The notes beneath the pieces are model-generated. The model made no database searches, was not told the DNA's origin, and saw only the letters and a list, made by a program, of their open reading frames with translations. Of a stretch of DNA of 9,688 nt, positions 1 through 7,026 are shown one piece after another. Made by a program: the position numbers and the translations under genes. Origin of the DNA: Spirochaeta sp. UBA2779 (GTDB taxonomy: Bacteria > Spirochaetota > Spirochaetia > DSM-2461); assembly GCA_002352375.1 (NCBI GenBank), contig DEIH01000155.1:1-9688 (forward strand), in the 5' to 3' direction. The stretch's first letter is position 1; every line of letters begins with the position of its first letter.

Positions 1-1321
1 CCCCCTTGTATTCCTTAAAATCAATCCAGTCGAGATTCAGAGGTGATTTGGGCAGCTCCCCCCGGCGGTAGAGAAACGGGGAGCCTGCATCCAGAACCCC
101 GTCGAGAACATCCCAGGCCATTTCAGTTTCCTTGGCACTGACGTACAAGGTTCGGTCGCCGTCAAGAGCGTCCATGAGCAGCCTCTGGTAGGCATCTTCA
201 GGAACCGGCGGGCCGAATGCATCCGAGAGGCTGAAGTCCAGACTGCTCTGGGCTATATCGTGGTCGGTTCCCGGAACTTTTACCGCATGATCGATTACTA
301 TCCCGGTAACAGGCTGAATATGAAAAATAATCCGGTTTGGCTGCAGTTTACCGTCGGCGTTGAAAAGCAGCCTGGGAATACTTTTAAAACGGATGCCAAT
401 CTCCGTACCCTTTCTCCCCATGGCCTTGCCCGACCGAATGTAAATCGGTACACCCTCCCAACGGAAATTACGGATTCGAAGCTCCAGTTCAGCAAAGGTT
501 TCTGTTGTTGAATCAGGATTCACCATGGGTTCATTCCGATAACCTTCGTACTGACCCCGGGCCGAACGTATCACCTCCATCGTTTTTAAGACGTTGGCCT
601 TCTGATTACGGATGTCCTCCGAATCCAGAGAAACCGGGGCCTCCATAGTCAATAAAGCCAGCATCTGTACCAGATGGTTCTGTACCATATCTCTGATAAC
701 CCCGGATCCGTCAAAATAGGCCCCACGGGACTCCACACCGATTTCCTCGGAGGCGTTTATCTGTATGGATTCCACATTCGCCGCATTCCACAAAGGGTCG
801 AACAGGCTGTTTGCAAAACGGAAAATCAGCAGGTTCTGCACCGCCTCTTTTGCCAGGTAATGATCGATACGGTAAATCTGCTCTTCTTCAAAATTCTCAG
901 AAAGCCGTCGGTTTAACTCTCGAGCGCTCTTTAAATCATAACCAAAGGGTTTCTCAACAATGATACGGGTTTTTCTGCCGAAACCTTCTTTATGCAGTTC
1001 ATCTGCGGTATCAGCATAAACTTTCGGGGGCAGTGAAAAAAAGACGATAATGGTTTTAAAGTCACCCAGGCTATCCAGATAGCCGCGCAGGCCTTTTATT
1101 CCGCTGTGGTAATGAAGGATGGGAGAAATAACATCGAAGGAGCCCAGGTGTTTATGGAACTCCTCATTGGTAAACACTTTACGCCCGGATCCGATTATCA
1201 CACAACCCTTGCCGATCTTTCCGGATTTCCTGAGAGAGTCCAGAGCCGGAATCAGTTTGCGACGGGCCAGGTCGCCTGAAGCACCGAGTATAATAATTGC
1301 CGAATTCTTAACACTTTTCAT
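1..1321 (-). CDS. zwf: Glucose-6-phosphate 1-dehydrogenase, partial (C-terminus beyond the window)
   Basis: Catalyses the NADP+-dependent oxidation of glucose 6-phosphate to 6-phosphogluconolactone, the entry step of the oxidative pentose phosphate pathway and a cytosolic NADPH source. The frame is open for 440 codons from ATG at 1321 to the window edge; the family is usually about 480-500 residues, so some 50 are missing. Visible signatures are the dinucleotide-binding loop GASGDLARRKL (residues 13-23), EKPFG (123-127), the active-site segment RIDHYLAKE (151-159) with the substrate-binding and catalytic histidine, and the GVIRDMVQNHL helix (207-217). The usual RIDHYLGKE has Gly where this protein has Ala157. 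AGGAG (minus strand, 1327-1331) lies 5 nt before the ATG and supports this start. The gene is divergent from lemA across 180 bp. The identification is secure; I cannot see what lies downstream. Confidence 0.96.
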   Translation of the reverse strand, partial: MKSVKNSAIIILGASGDLARRKLIPALDSLRKSGKIGKGCVIIGSGRKVFTNEEFHKHLGSFDVISPILHYHSGIKGLRGYLDSLGDFKTIIVFFSLPPKVYADTADELHKEGFGRKTRIIVEKPFGYDLKSARELNRRLSENFEEEQIYRIDHYLAKEAVQNLLIFRFANSLFDPLWNAANVESIQINASEEIGVESRGAYFDGSGVIRDMVQNHLVQMLALLTMEAPVSLDSEDIRNQKANVLKTMEVIRSARGQYEGYRNEPMVNPDSTTETFAELELRIRNFRWEGVPIYIRSGKAMGRKGTEIGIRFKSIPRLLFNADGKLQPNRIIFHIQPVTGIVIDHAVKVPGTDHDIAQSSLDFSLSDAFGPPVPEDAYQRLLMDALDGDRTLYVSAKETEMAWDVLDGVLDAGSPFLYRRGELPKSPLNLDWIDFKEYKG

Positions 1322-1501
1322 TGCCGCTCCTCGCAGATGACCATATTTACAGGGTTTGGTAATTATCGTTCCTCTACAAATGTGAGAGATTTCCCCTGCA
1401 TAATGCAATAGTTATTTTCTATTCAATTATTGGACTACCACCCCGGGGGTTGGTTATCTTTAAGGCATTGAAGTGATTAATTCCAATAATCGGAGGATTA
1501 C
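1322..1501. promoter_or_regulatory. Divergent intergenic region between zwf and lemA
   Basis: This 180-bp gap must hold the promoters of both divergent genes. On the plus strand, TTGGAC (1430-1435) followed at 19 nt by TATCTT (1455-1460) is a weak sigma70-like candidate for lemA. A near-palindrome, ACCACCCC/GGGGGTTGGT (about 1437-1454), lies between those two hexamers and could be an operator. The lemA ribosome binding site GGAGG is at 1492-1496, 5 nt before the ATG. I saw no convincing promoter for zwf; GATAAT on the minus strand near 1365 has no good -35 partner. Confidence 0.35.
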
Positions 1502-2107
1502 ATGCAGAAGAAGTTTAGAAGAATCCGGAAATCTGCGCTGCTTATTATCATGGCAGCCCTGCCTCTGCTGTTCAGCGGTTGCGGATACAATAAAATGGTT
1601 ACCCTGGATGAGGGTGTAAGCGCTGCATGGGCCCAGGTGGAAAACGTCTATCAGCGGCGGATGGATCTAATTCCCAATCTTGTGGAAACCGTAAAAGGTT
1701 ATGCAGCTCATGAGCAGGATACATTCACTGAGCTGGCAGAGGCCCGCAGCCGTGCCGGTGGTGTGATGAATATCGATGAAGATCTGCTCAACGATCCCGA
1801 GGCTTTTGCCCGTTTTCAGCAAACCCAGGACTCTCTGGGAAGTGCGCTTCAGCGGCTTCTTGTGGTTACCGAAAATTATCCCGACCTCAAGGCCAATCAG
1901 AATTTTCTGGCCCTTCAAGACCAGCTGGAAGGTACCGAGAACCGTATTGCCGTGGAACGGATGCGTTTTAACGAAGCTGTACGAATTTACAATACAACCA
2001 TCCGCCGTTTTCCCCAGTCGATTATCGCCAACATGACCGGATTTGAGAAAAAGCCTTATTTCGAATCGGCCGATGGTGCAGAGACTGCTCCGGAGGTGAA
2101 GTTTTAA
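1502..2107 (+). CDS. lemA: LemA family lipoprotein
   Basis: A 201-residue LemA-family protein. The N-terminus is basic (KKFRRIRK), followed by a hydrophobic stretch (about 11-24) and the lipobox-like FSGC with Cys27, so I predict a lipoprotein lying outside the cytoplasmic membrane. The family signature follows at once: GYN (28-30), then VYQRRMDLIPNLVETVKGYA (49-68). The rest is helical and rich in Glu and Gln, as in the LemA four-helix fold. The biochemical role of LemA proteins is poorly known; they often sit beside TPM-domain genes, as here. GGAGG 5 nt upstream fixes the start. The stop is 1 nt before the next ATG, and the next gene's ribosome binding site (GGAGGTG) lies inside the end of lemA, so the genes are probably cotranscribed and coupled. 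Confidence 0.92.
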   Translation: MQKKFRRIRKSALLIIMAALPLLFSGCGYNKMVTLDEGVSAAWAQVENVYQRRMDLIPNLVETVKGYAAHEQDTFTELAEARSRAGGVMNIDEDLLNDPEAFARFQQTQDSLGSALQRLLVVTENYPDLKANQNFLALQDQLEGTENRIAVERMRFNEAVRIYNTTIRRFPQSIIANMTGFEKKPYFESADGAETAPEVKF

Positions 2108-2108
2108 T

Positions 2109-2783
2109 ATGAATTTATTGACCTCTGACGAAAAAGACCTTATCAGCCGTACGGTTGCCGAAGCCGAAGCTAACACCGGTGGAGAAATTGTTACAGCCAT
2201 TATCTCTGAGAGTGATGATTATGCCTTCCGGGAGCTCCTTTTCGGTATTACCGCCGGCCTTTTAACCTTTGTTATCCTCCTTCTGTTTATCACTCCCTTT
2301 GAATACCTGATCGACAGGCTGTTCTGGAGTGATTCATCGATACTTCTCCCTCTTACCATGGTTGGCCTCTCCCTGATATCCGGAGGCCTTTTCTATTTTC
2401 TTTTTCAGATTCCCGCCCTGGACCGGTTTGTTGTAGGACGTAAGGCTATGTCCGAAGCGGTGAGGCGCAGGGCTCTGAGGCATTTTGTTGAGAGTAACGC
2501 CTATGATACCATCGACCGTACCGGTGTTCTGCTCTTTATCTCGGTACTGGAAAGAAGGGTGGAACTGATCGCCGATAAGGGGATAAACGCCAAAGTGGCC
2601 CCCGATACCTGGGACCGCATCGTCTCATCTCTGGTTCGGGGCATTAAAGAAAAGAAAACAGCCGAAGCCATTACCAGCGCCATTAAAGATATCGGAACAA
2701 TTCTGGCCGAGCATGTCCCTCCCCGGCCGGATGACAGCAATGAACTCTCCGACGGCCCTGCAGAACTCGGGAAGGGGTCGTGA
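2109..2783 (+). CDS. TPM-domain membrane protein split by a transmembrane hairpin
   Basis: A 224-residue protein with no signal peptide. Residues 1-40 (with TGGEIVTAII at 23-32) and 105-200 (with TGVLLFISVLERRVELIADKGI around 138-159) resemble the two halves of a TPM domain. Between them are two hydrophobic segments (about 44-62 and 78-100) that would form a membrane hairpin. The C-terminal tail is short and acidic/proline-rich. The TPM fold is found in TLP18.3/Psb32-type proteins and bacterial YgcG-like proteins; phosphatase activity has been reported for a plant member, but I cannot assign activity here. It follows lemA by 1 nt, with GGAGGTG at 2092-2098 as ribosome binding site, and runs directly into the second TPM gene. 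Family membership is fairly sure; topology is inferred from hydrophobicity only. Confidence 0.82.
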   Translation: MNLLTSDEKDLISRTVAEAEANTGGEIVTAIISESDDYAFRELLFGITAGLLTFVILLLFITPFEYLIDRLFWSDSSILLPLTMVGLSLISGGLFYFLFQIPALDRFVVGRKAMSEAVRRRALRHFVESNAYDTIDRTGVLLFISVLERRVELIADKGINAKVAPDTWDRIVSSLVRGIKEKKTAEAITSAIKDIGTILAEHVPPRPDDSNELSDGPAELGKGS

Positions 2784-2785
2784 AG

Positions 2786-3553
2786 ATGAAAAAAATTACT
2801 AAGGTTGCCGTATTTCTCGCTTTATTACTCGGGTTTACCGCCATCTCTGCCTTCGGTCTTGATGTTCCCCCTTTAAAGGGCCGGATTAACGATAATGCAG
2901 GGGTACTCTCCTCTTCCCAATCCGGGGAGCTTGAAAATTATCTTGCGGCCGTTGAAAAAGCCACGGGAGCTCAAATTGCCCTGCTCACCATTCCCTCGTT
3001 AAAGGGTGAGTCCCTGGAATCCTACAGCTTGAAAGTTGTGGATAAATGGCAGCTGGGGAGCGCCGAGAAGGACAATGGCGCCCTGCTTCTGGTGGCCATG
3101 GAAGAGAAAAAAATACGCATCGAAGCGGGTTACGGACTGGAAGGGATTCTTACCGATGCCAAAAGCGGCTACATCATCAGAGAGGCCATTGTTCCCGAGT
3201 TCAAGAAAGGAAATTTCGACAAGGGGATTGCCGCAGGTATTCAGTCCATAGGGGGTGTAGTTACCGGAGATATTCCCATCAGTACCGAGCAGATAAACAG
3301 CTCACAGCAGGATGAAGGTGAAGGTGGCGTTTCCATCTTCTTTATCATTTTTATTCTGGTGTTCTTCTTAGGGCGCATCGGCCGTATTAGGCGTTACCGG
3401 AGACGGGGAATGTCTCCCATGGGGGCATTTTTCCTGGGCTCCATGCTGGGAGGTGCCTCCCGAAGAAGTTCATCATCAGGAGGCTTCGGTGGCGGTGGTT
3501 TTTCCGGTGGCGGCGGCGGCTTCGGCGGAGGCGGCGCCAGCGGCGGCTGGTAG
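2786..3553 (+). CDS. Secreted, membrane-anchored TPM-domain protein with Gly-rich tail (YgcG family)
   Basis: A 255-residue protein. It has a signal peptide (KK, hydrophobic 7-23, likely cleavage after Ala22 or Gly24), then LDVPPLKGRINDNAGVLS, the typical opening of exported TPM/YgcG proteins. The TPM domain spans about 27-160, with DNGALLLVAMEEKKIRIEAG (96-115) and GYGLEG (115-120). A hydrophobic segment at 182-196 followed by a basic patch (RIRRYRRR) suggests a C-terminal membrane anchor with the TPM domain outside. The tail (232-255) is almost all Gly with Phe and ends in GGW, as is common in the family. I chose ATG 2786 because AGGGG (2773-2777) sits 8 nt before it. GTG at 2780 would add two residues and overlap the previous stop (GTGA), but is only 2 nt from that ribosome binding site. 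Last gene of the lemA operon. Confidence 0.88.
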   Translation: MKKITKVAVFLALLLGFTAISAFGLDVPPLKGRINDNAGVLSSSQSGELENYLAAVEKATGAQIALLTIPSLKGESLESYSLKVVDKWQLGSAEKDNGALLLVAMEEKKIRIEAGYGLEGILTDAKSGYIIREAIVPEFKKGNFDKGIAAGIQSIGGVVTGDIPISTEQINSSQQDEGEGGVSIFFIIFILVFFLGRIGRIRRYRRRGMSPMGAFFLGSMLGGASRRSSSSGGFGGGGFSGGGGGFGGGGASGGW

Positions 3554-3576
3554 TCTGTCCGAAAATTGATGTAATG

Positions 3577-3603
3577 AAACCGGCTTCAGAATGAGGCCGG
3601 TTT
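3577..3603 (+). terminator. Rho-independent terminator of the lemA operon, possibly shared with the facing gene
   Basis: AAACCGGC (3577-3584) pairs perfectly with GCCGGTTT (3596-3603) around an 11-nt loop, and the stem is followed by TTTTCTTC on the plus strand. It lies 23 nt after the stop of the second TPM gene and 16 nt from the stop of the convergent lipoprotein gene. On the minus strand the same stem is followed by a poor T-tract, so termination in that direction would be weaker. Confidence 0.82.
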
Positions 3604-3619
3604 TCTTCAAGAAACCTGA

Positions 3620-4021
3620 TTATTGCCTGGTGATGATGAAGGTTCCACTGGGCCCAAAGGAAGTGTTGTATGATCCACTGGCTGATGTTTCGCTTGAGAA
3701 TGTGCCAATGATTGTCACATTCCCGGAGTCACCAAAGTTAATTGTAATTGAGAAGGCTTCTGCTGTTACAGTTCCCGATATTGTACCACCAGTTAAATCA
3801 TAGTCCAAGAGATCCCCGAAACCCGTCAGAGTTGTACCCGTATGAGTAATAGTAAGAGTCAAAGTGCCACTTCCCGGAGCGGCTGCTGCAAGAGCAATTG
3901 AAGCAGCCACATCCTCGGTATATATGCCCGTCCAGGTTCCAGAATAATCCAGCGCCGCATCATCGCAGGCCAAAAAAGCAAAAAAACTCAAAAAAATCAG
4001 TAATAAAACGATTTTTTTCAT
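3620..4021 (-). CDS. Small predicted lipoprotein with a beta-rich domain, unknown function
   Basis: A 133-residue protein that I do not recognise. It has a lysine pair, a hydrophobic core (4-18) and a FLAC lipobox-like site with Cys19, then Asp-Asp. The mature part is rich in Thr, Ser, Gly and Ala, with alternating hydrophobic residues typical of beta strands: SGTWTGIY (27-34), SGTLTLTITHTGTTLTG, GGTISGTV and GTFIITRQ at the end. This resembles small lipocalin-like or beta-sandwich lipoprotein domains, but only in general character. GGAGG on the minus strand is 7 nt before the ATG at 4021 and 4 nt before an adjacent ATG at 4024; either may be used. An ATG farther out at 4084 lies upstream of the promoter and is excluded. 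The gene is monocistronic and convergent with the lemA operon. Confidence 0.8.
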   Translation of the reverse strand: MKKIVLLLIFLSFFAFLACDDAALDYSGTWTGIYTEDVAASIALAAAAPGSGTLTLTITHTGTTLTGFGDLLDYDLTGGTISGTVTAEAFSITINFGDSGNVTIIGTFSSETSASGSYNTSFGPSGTFIITRQ

Positions 4022-4052
4022 CATCGTGCCTCCATAAATCATCTGTTCACCA

Positions 4053-4081
4053 ATAATAGCAGTTTTTATTGCTGCTCTCAA
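4053..4081 (-). promoter_or_regulatory. Promoter of the small lipoprotein gene
   Basis: Read on the minus strand: TTGAGA (-35, 4081-4076), a 17-nt spacer, then TATTAT (-10, 4058-4053) with an extended TG motif (TGC directly before it). Transcription would begin near 4046, about 22-25 nt before the start codon and just before GGAGG. The promoter also rules out the distal ATG at 4084. Confidence 0.75.
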
Positions 4082-4123
4082 CAAATCAGATCAACTAAAT
4101 TCAGTTATGAGGCAACCGGAGAT

Positions 4124-5161
4124 TCAGTCATCACAGACATCAACCAGATCCAGAATCCGGTCGGTCTCTTCAATACCCCGATTAATCAGTTCTTCAATGA
4201 TCTCGGTGACGGGCATCACTTTTGTTGCCAGGCCCACACTCTGTCCGGCCATCAGGGAGCCGTTCTCAATATCCCCGTCGATAACAGCCTTTTTCAAGCC
4301 GCCGATCCAGAAAGATTCCAGTTTCTCACTTGCCTCCCGGGTATTCATATCACCCCGTTCAATCTGGGCCAGCAGACCCAGCTGAAGGGTTGTAAAATCC
4401 CTGGCCCCTTCATTAACAATGGAGCGGACAGGAATAACAGGCACTCTGGGATCGAACTGGGCACAGGGTACAGCATCTTTTGATGAGGCTTTAATGATGG
4501 CATTTTTAAAATTGTTGTGGGCGATAGATTCCTCGGAAATTACAAAGCGGGTGCCCAGCTGTACACCGGAAGCCCCCATCATCAGATAGTGAATCATCAA
4601 CAGACCGCTGCCGATTCCTCCGGCCACAAAAACAGGAACTTCCTTGGTATGAGGAAGAATCTGTTCTGCCAGTACACTGGTGGAAACAGGGCCGATATGC
4701 CCGCCGGCCTCATGTCCCTCAATAATAAGGGCATCAACTCCCATCTTTATCAGGGTTTTTGCCAGGCCGACAGTGGGTGCAAAGCACATCACTTTACTGG
4801 ATGTCTGCTTAACTTTGTTAATCGCATCCCTGGGCGGCAGACCGCCGGCAAATATAATGTAGGGAAATCCGATTTCCAAAGCATGATCCAGCTGTTTCCT
4901 GAAATTCGGAGCAATTGTAATCAAATTGACACCGAACGGTTTGTCGGTGAGTTCAGAAGTTTTTTTTATCTCTTCCTTAAAGAGATCGATAGGCATATTT
5001 CCGCCGGCCAATACACCGAATCCTCCGGCATTGGAAATGGCTGATACCAGTTTTGCCTCGGATATCCAGGACATAGCCCCACCGAGTATCGGGTATTCCA
5101 CTCCCAGGAAATCTCTCCCCCGGGCAAATAGTTTATCCATCAGTTTCTTGGATTTTTCCAT
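4124..5161 (-). CDS. Nitronate monooxygenase / FabK-like FMN-dependent oxidoreductase
   Basis: A 345-residue TIM-barrel flavoprotein of the 2-nitropropane dioxygenase/FabK family. Visible signatures are PILGGAMSW (24-32) at the first strand, EGHEAGGHIGP (148-158) with His155 at the position of the family's conserved active-site histidine, the FMN-phosphate loop VAGGIGSG (179-186), and GASGVQLGTRF (197-207). Members either oxidise nitronates or act as enoyl-ACP reductase II (FabK) in fatty acid synthesis. The overall pattern and length suit both, and no fatty-acid genes are visible nearby to decide, so I give no symbol. GGAG on the minus strand lies 7 nt before the ATG. The gene starts 69 bp after the end of glnS and may be read from its own promoter or by readthrough. 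Confidence 0.88.
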   Translation of the reverse strand: MEKSKKLMDKLFARGRDFLGVEYPILGGAMSWISEAKLVSAISNAGGFGVLAGGNMPIDLFKEEIKKTSELTDKPFGVNLITIAPNFRKQLDHALEIGFPYIIFAGGLPPRDAINKVKQTSSKVMCFAPTVGLAKTLIKMGVDALIIEGHEAGGHIGPVSTSVLAEQILPHTKEVPVFVAGGIGSGLLMIHYLMMGASGVQLGTRFVISEESIAHNNFKNAIIKASSKDAVPCAQFDPRVPVIPVRSIVNEGARDFTTLQLGLLAQIERGDMNTREASEKLESFWIGGLKKAVIDGDIENGSLMAGQSVGLATKVMPVTEIIEELINRGIEETDRILDLVDVCDD

Positions 5162-5187
5162 TGTTTATCTCCATATTTATTCATTGA

Positions 5188-5217
5188 AATCTACGATATT
5201 CCTGAACCCATCGTCAA
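5188..5217 (-). promoter_or_regulatory. Candidate promoter of the FabK/NMO-like gene
   Basis: On the minus strand, TTGACG (5217-5212) is followed by an 18-nt spacer and TAGATT (5193-5188). The -35 matches the sigma70 consensus at 5 of 6 positions and the -10 at 4 of 6. The predicted start near 5181 would leave a leader of about 20 nt containing the ribosome binding site. I see no terminator between glnS and this gene, so readthrough is also possible. Confidence 0.45.
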
Positions 5218-5230
5218 ACGAGCCTTCTAT

Positions 5231-6937
5231 TCAGCCCTTTTTGGCAATTTTTGCCCAGGAATCCCTCAAACCGACGATGCGGTTGAATACCGGTTTTGCC
5301 CCGGGAATATGGTTTACTGTATCAGCAACAAAATAACCGTTTCGCATAAACTGAAAACGCTCTTCGGCTGCAGCAGAGGCCAGGGCCGGTTCAACCTTCG
5401 CTTCAGTATTTATCAGTTCTGATTCAGGGTTGATATAATCCAGAAACTCTTTACCTTCTTCCGCTTTACTCACATCTTCCAGAGTTATCAGATGATCGAA
5501 AAGACGCAGCTCGGCATTCACAGCATCGTGCCGGGAGAGCCAGTGAAGAGTTCCTTTAACCTTACGCCCATCAGGAGAATCGCCGCCCCGGGTTTCAGGG
5601 TCGTAGGTACAGAGTAATTCCTCAGGTTCGCCTGAGTTATCTCTGAGAATTTCATTCACCGTTACATAGTAAGCATATTTCAAGCGGACTTCTTTTCCCG
5701 GGGTCATACGAAACCACTTTCTGGGGGCATCATCCATATAGTCAGTTTTCTCCACCCAGAGTTCTCCGGAAAACTTAATATCCCGGCTCCCTGCCTCGGT
5801 ATCACCTGGGTTGTTTTCCGCGGTAAATATATCGATTTTTCCTTCAGGCCAATTTGTAATCGTCAGTTTTAAAGGATTGATAACCGCCATACGCCGGTGA
5901 GCCGTCCGGTTCAGCTCTTCCCGGACATGAAAGTTCAGGAACTCCACATCCACAAGGCTGTTCACCTTGCTCACTCCGATTTCGTCGATAAACTTCCGAA
6001 TGGCAGCAGCCGGATAACCCCGTCGCCGCATACCTTTGAGGGTGGGCATCCTGGGGTCGTCCCAACCATGAACATGATGATCCTCCACCAGTTTGCGCAG
6101 GTAGCGTTTACTCATAATGGTATGACTGAGATTCAGCCTGGCAAACTCGTACTGATGCGGACGGGATGGTACAGAAACATTATCCAGAAACCAATCGTAT
6201 AAAGGGCGGTGATTCACAAACTCAAGAGAGCAGAGAGAATGGGTTACGCCCTCGATGGCATCTTCAAAACCGTGGGCAAAATCGTACATGGGATAGATGC
6301 ACCAGTCATCTCCGGTTCGATGGTGAGTTTCCTTTCGGATGCGGTACAACGTCGGGTCGCGCATCAGAATATTCACGTGATCCATAGCAATTTTCGCACG
6401 TAGAACACAGCTTCCTTCATCCAACACTCCTGTTCGCATCTGCTCAAGAAGCTCCAGATTTTCTTCCACCGATCGGTTCCTGTAGGGTGAATCTAACCCT
6501 GATTTAGTGGGAGTCCCCCGGTTTTCAACCATTTCTTCGGGACTCTGATGGTCCACATAGGCTTTACCGGCGTTTACAAGCTCAACGGCCCATTCGTAGA
6601 ACCTGGCAAAGTAGGATGAGGCATGCCGGGGCTCACCTTCCCATTTGAAGCCCATCCATCTGATGTCTTCCTCGATGCCCCGGACAAACTCTTCATCTTC
6701 TTTTTCAGGGTTTGTATCATCGTATCGAAGACGGCAGATACCGCCGAACTCTTCGGCAACAGAGAAACTTAAAGTAAAGGCTTTGGCATGGCCTATATGA
6801 AGGTAGCCATTGGGTTCCGGGGGAAAACGGGTAACCACCTGAGATACTCGGCCGGAATCAAGATCTTCTTTGATTATCTGGCGGATAAAATCCAGCCCCC
6901 GGGTTTTTTCTTCCCCGTTATTGTTTGAATCGTCCAT
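5231..6937 (-). CDS. glnS: Glutaminyl-tRNA synthetase
   Basis: Charges tRNA-Gln with glutamine in the cytosol using ATP; a class I synthetase. The 568-residue length is close to the 554 of the E. coli enzyme. The N-terminal catalytic domain shows PPEPNGYLHIGHAKA (39-53) with the HIGH motif at 47-50, RYDDTNPEKE (71-80), and the second class I signature as IMSKR (274-278), the usual GlnRS form of KMSKS. The C-terminal anticodon-binding beta-barrels follow from about 345 to the end. The Gln-type signature and full length separate it from GluRS. AGAGG on the minus strand is 7 nt before the ATG. Its presence suggests direct charging of tRNA-Gln, though a GatCAB route elsewhere cannot be excluded. 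The promoter is directly upstream. Confidence 0.97.
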   Translation of the reverse strand: MDDSNNNGEEKTRGLDFIRQIIKEDLDSGRVSQVVTRFPPEPNGYLHIGHAKAFTLSFSVAEEFGGICRLRYDDTNPEKEDEEFVRGIEEDIRWMGFKWEGEPRHASSYFARFYEWAVELVNAGKAYVDHQSPEEMVENRGTPTKSGLDSPYRNRSVEENLELLEQMRTGVLDEGSCVLRAKIAMDHVNILMRDPTLYRIRKETHHRTGDDWCIYPMYDFAHGFEDAIEGVTHSLCSLEFVNHRPLYDWFLDNVSVPSRPHQYEFARLNLSHTIMSKRYLRKLVEDHHVHGWDDPRMPTLKGMRRRGYPAAAIRKFIDEIGVSKVNSLVDVEFLNFHVREELNRTAHRRMAVINPLKLTITNWPEGKIDIFTAENNPGDTEAGSRDIKFSGELWVEKTDYMDDAPRKWFRMTPGKEVRLKYAYYVTVNEILRDNSGEPEELLCTYDPETRGGDSPDGRKVKGTLHWLSRHDAVNAELRLFDHLITLEDVSKAEEGKEFLDYINPESELINTEAKVEPALASAAAEERFQFMRNGYFVADTVNHIPGAKPVFNRIVGLRDSWAKIAKKG

Positions 6938-6977
6938 CCTGGTGCCTCTTTATTACCCTGCAGGGATTTTGCAAATT

Positions 6978-7006
6978 ACTATAGGGACCGGAGGCAGGTG
7001 GGTCAA
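6978..7006 (-). promoter_or_regulatory. Promoter of glnS
   Basis: On the minus strand, TTGACC (7006-7001), a 17-nt spacer and TATAGT (6983-6978) match the sigma70-type consensus at 5 of 6 positions in each hexamer. Transcription would start near 6971, giving a leader of about 33 nt with the ribosome binding site. The promoter begins 20 bp after the stop of the small upstream gene, so glnS need not depend on the UPF0303 transcript. Confidence 0.8.
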
Positions 7007-7026
7007 CAAGGCAGTTGACAGGCGAA

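Noticed and set aside
1667..2200. 177-residue ORF antisense to lemA
   Set aside because: It is a shadow of the coding frame of lemA; no ribosome binding site or recognisable domain, and it crosses the lemA/TPM boundary.
3478..3550. GGC/GGT-rich repetitive stretch as a DNA repeat
   Set aside because: It encodes the glycine-rich tail typical of exported TPM proteins, so codon composition explains it.
4022..4084. N-terminal extension of the small lipoprotein from ATG 4084
   Set aside because: The extension covers the gene's own promoter (4053-4081) and places 21 residues before an evident lipoprotein signal peptide; GGAGG stands before 4021/4024.
5897..6403. Plus-strand ORFs inside glnS
   Set aside because: They are antisense to strongly conserved GlnRS sequence and show no domain or start signal.
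7015..7020. Perfect TTGACA on the plus strand
   Set aside because: No -10 hexamer at 16-18 nt and no plus-strand gene follows.
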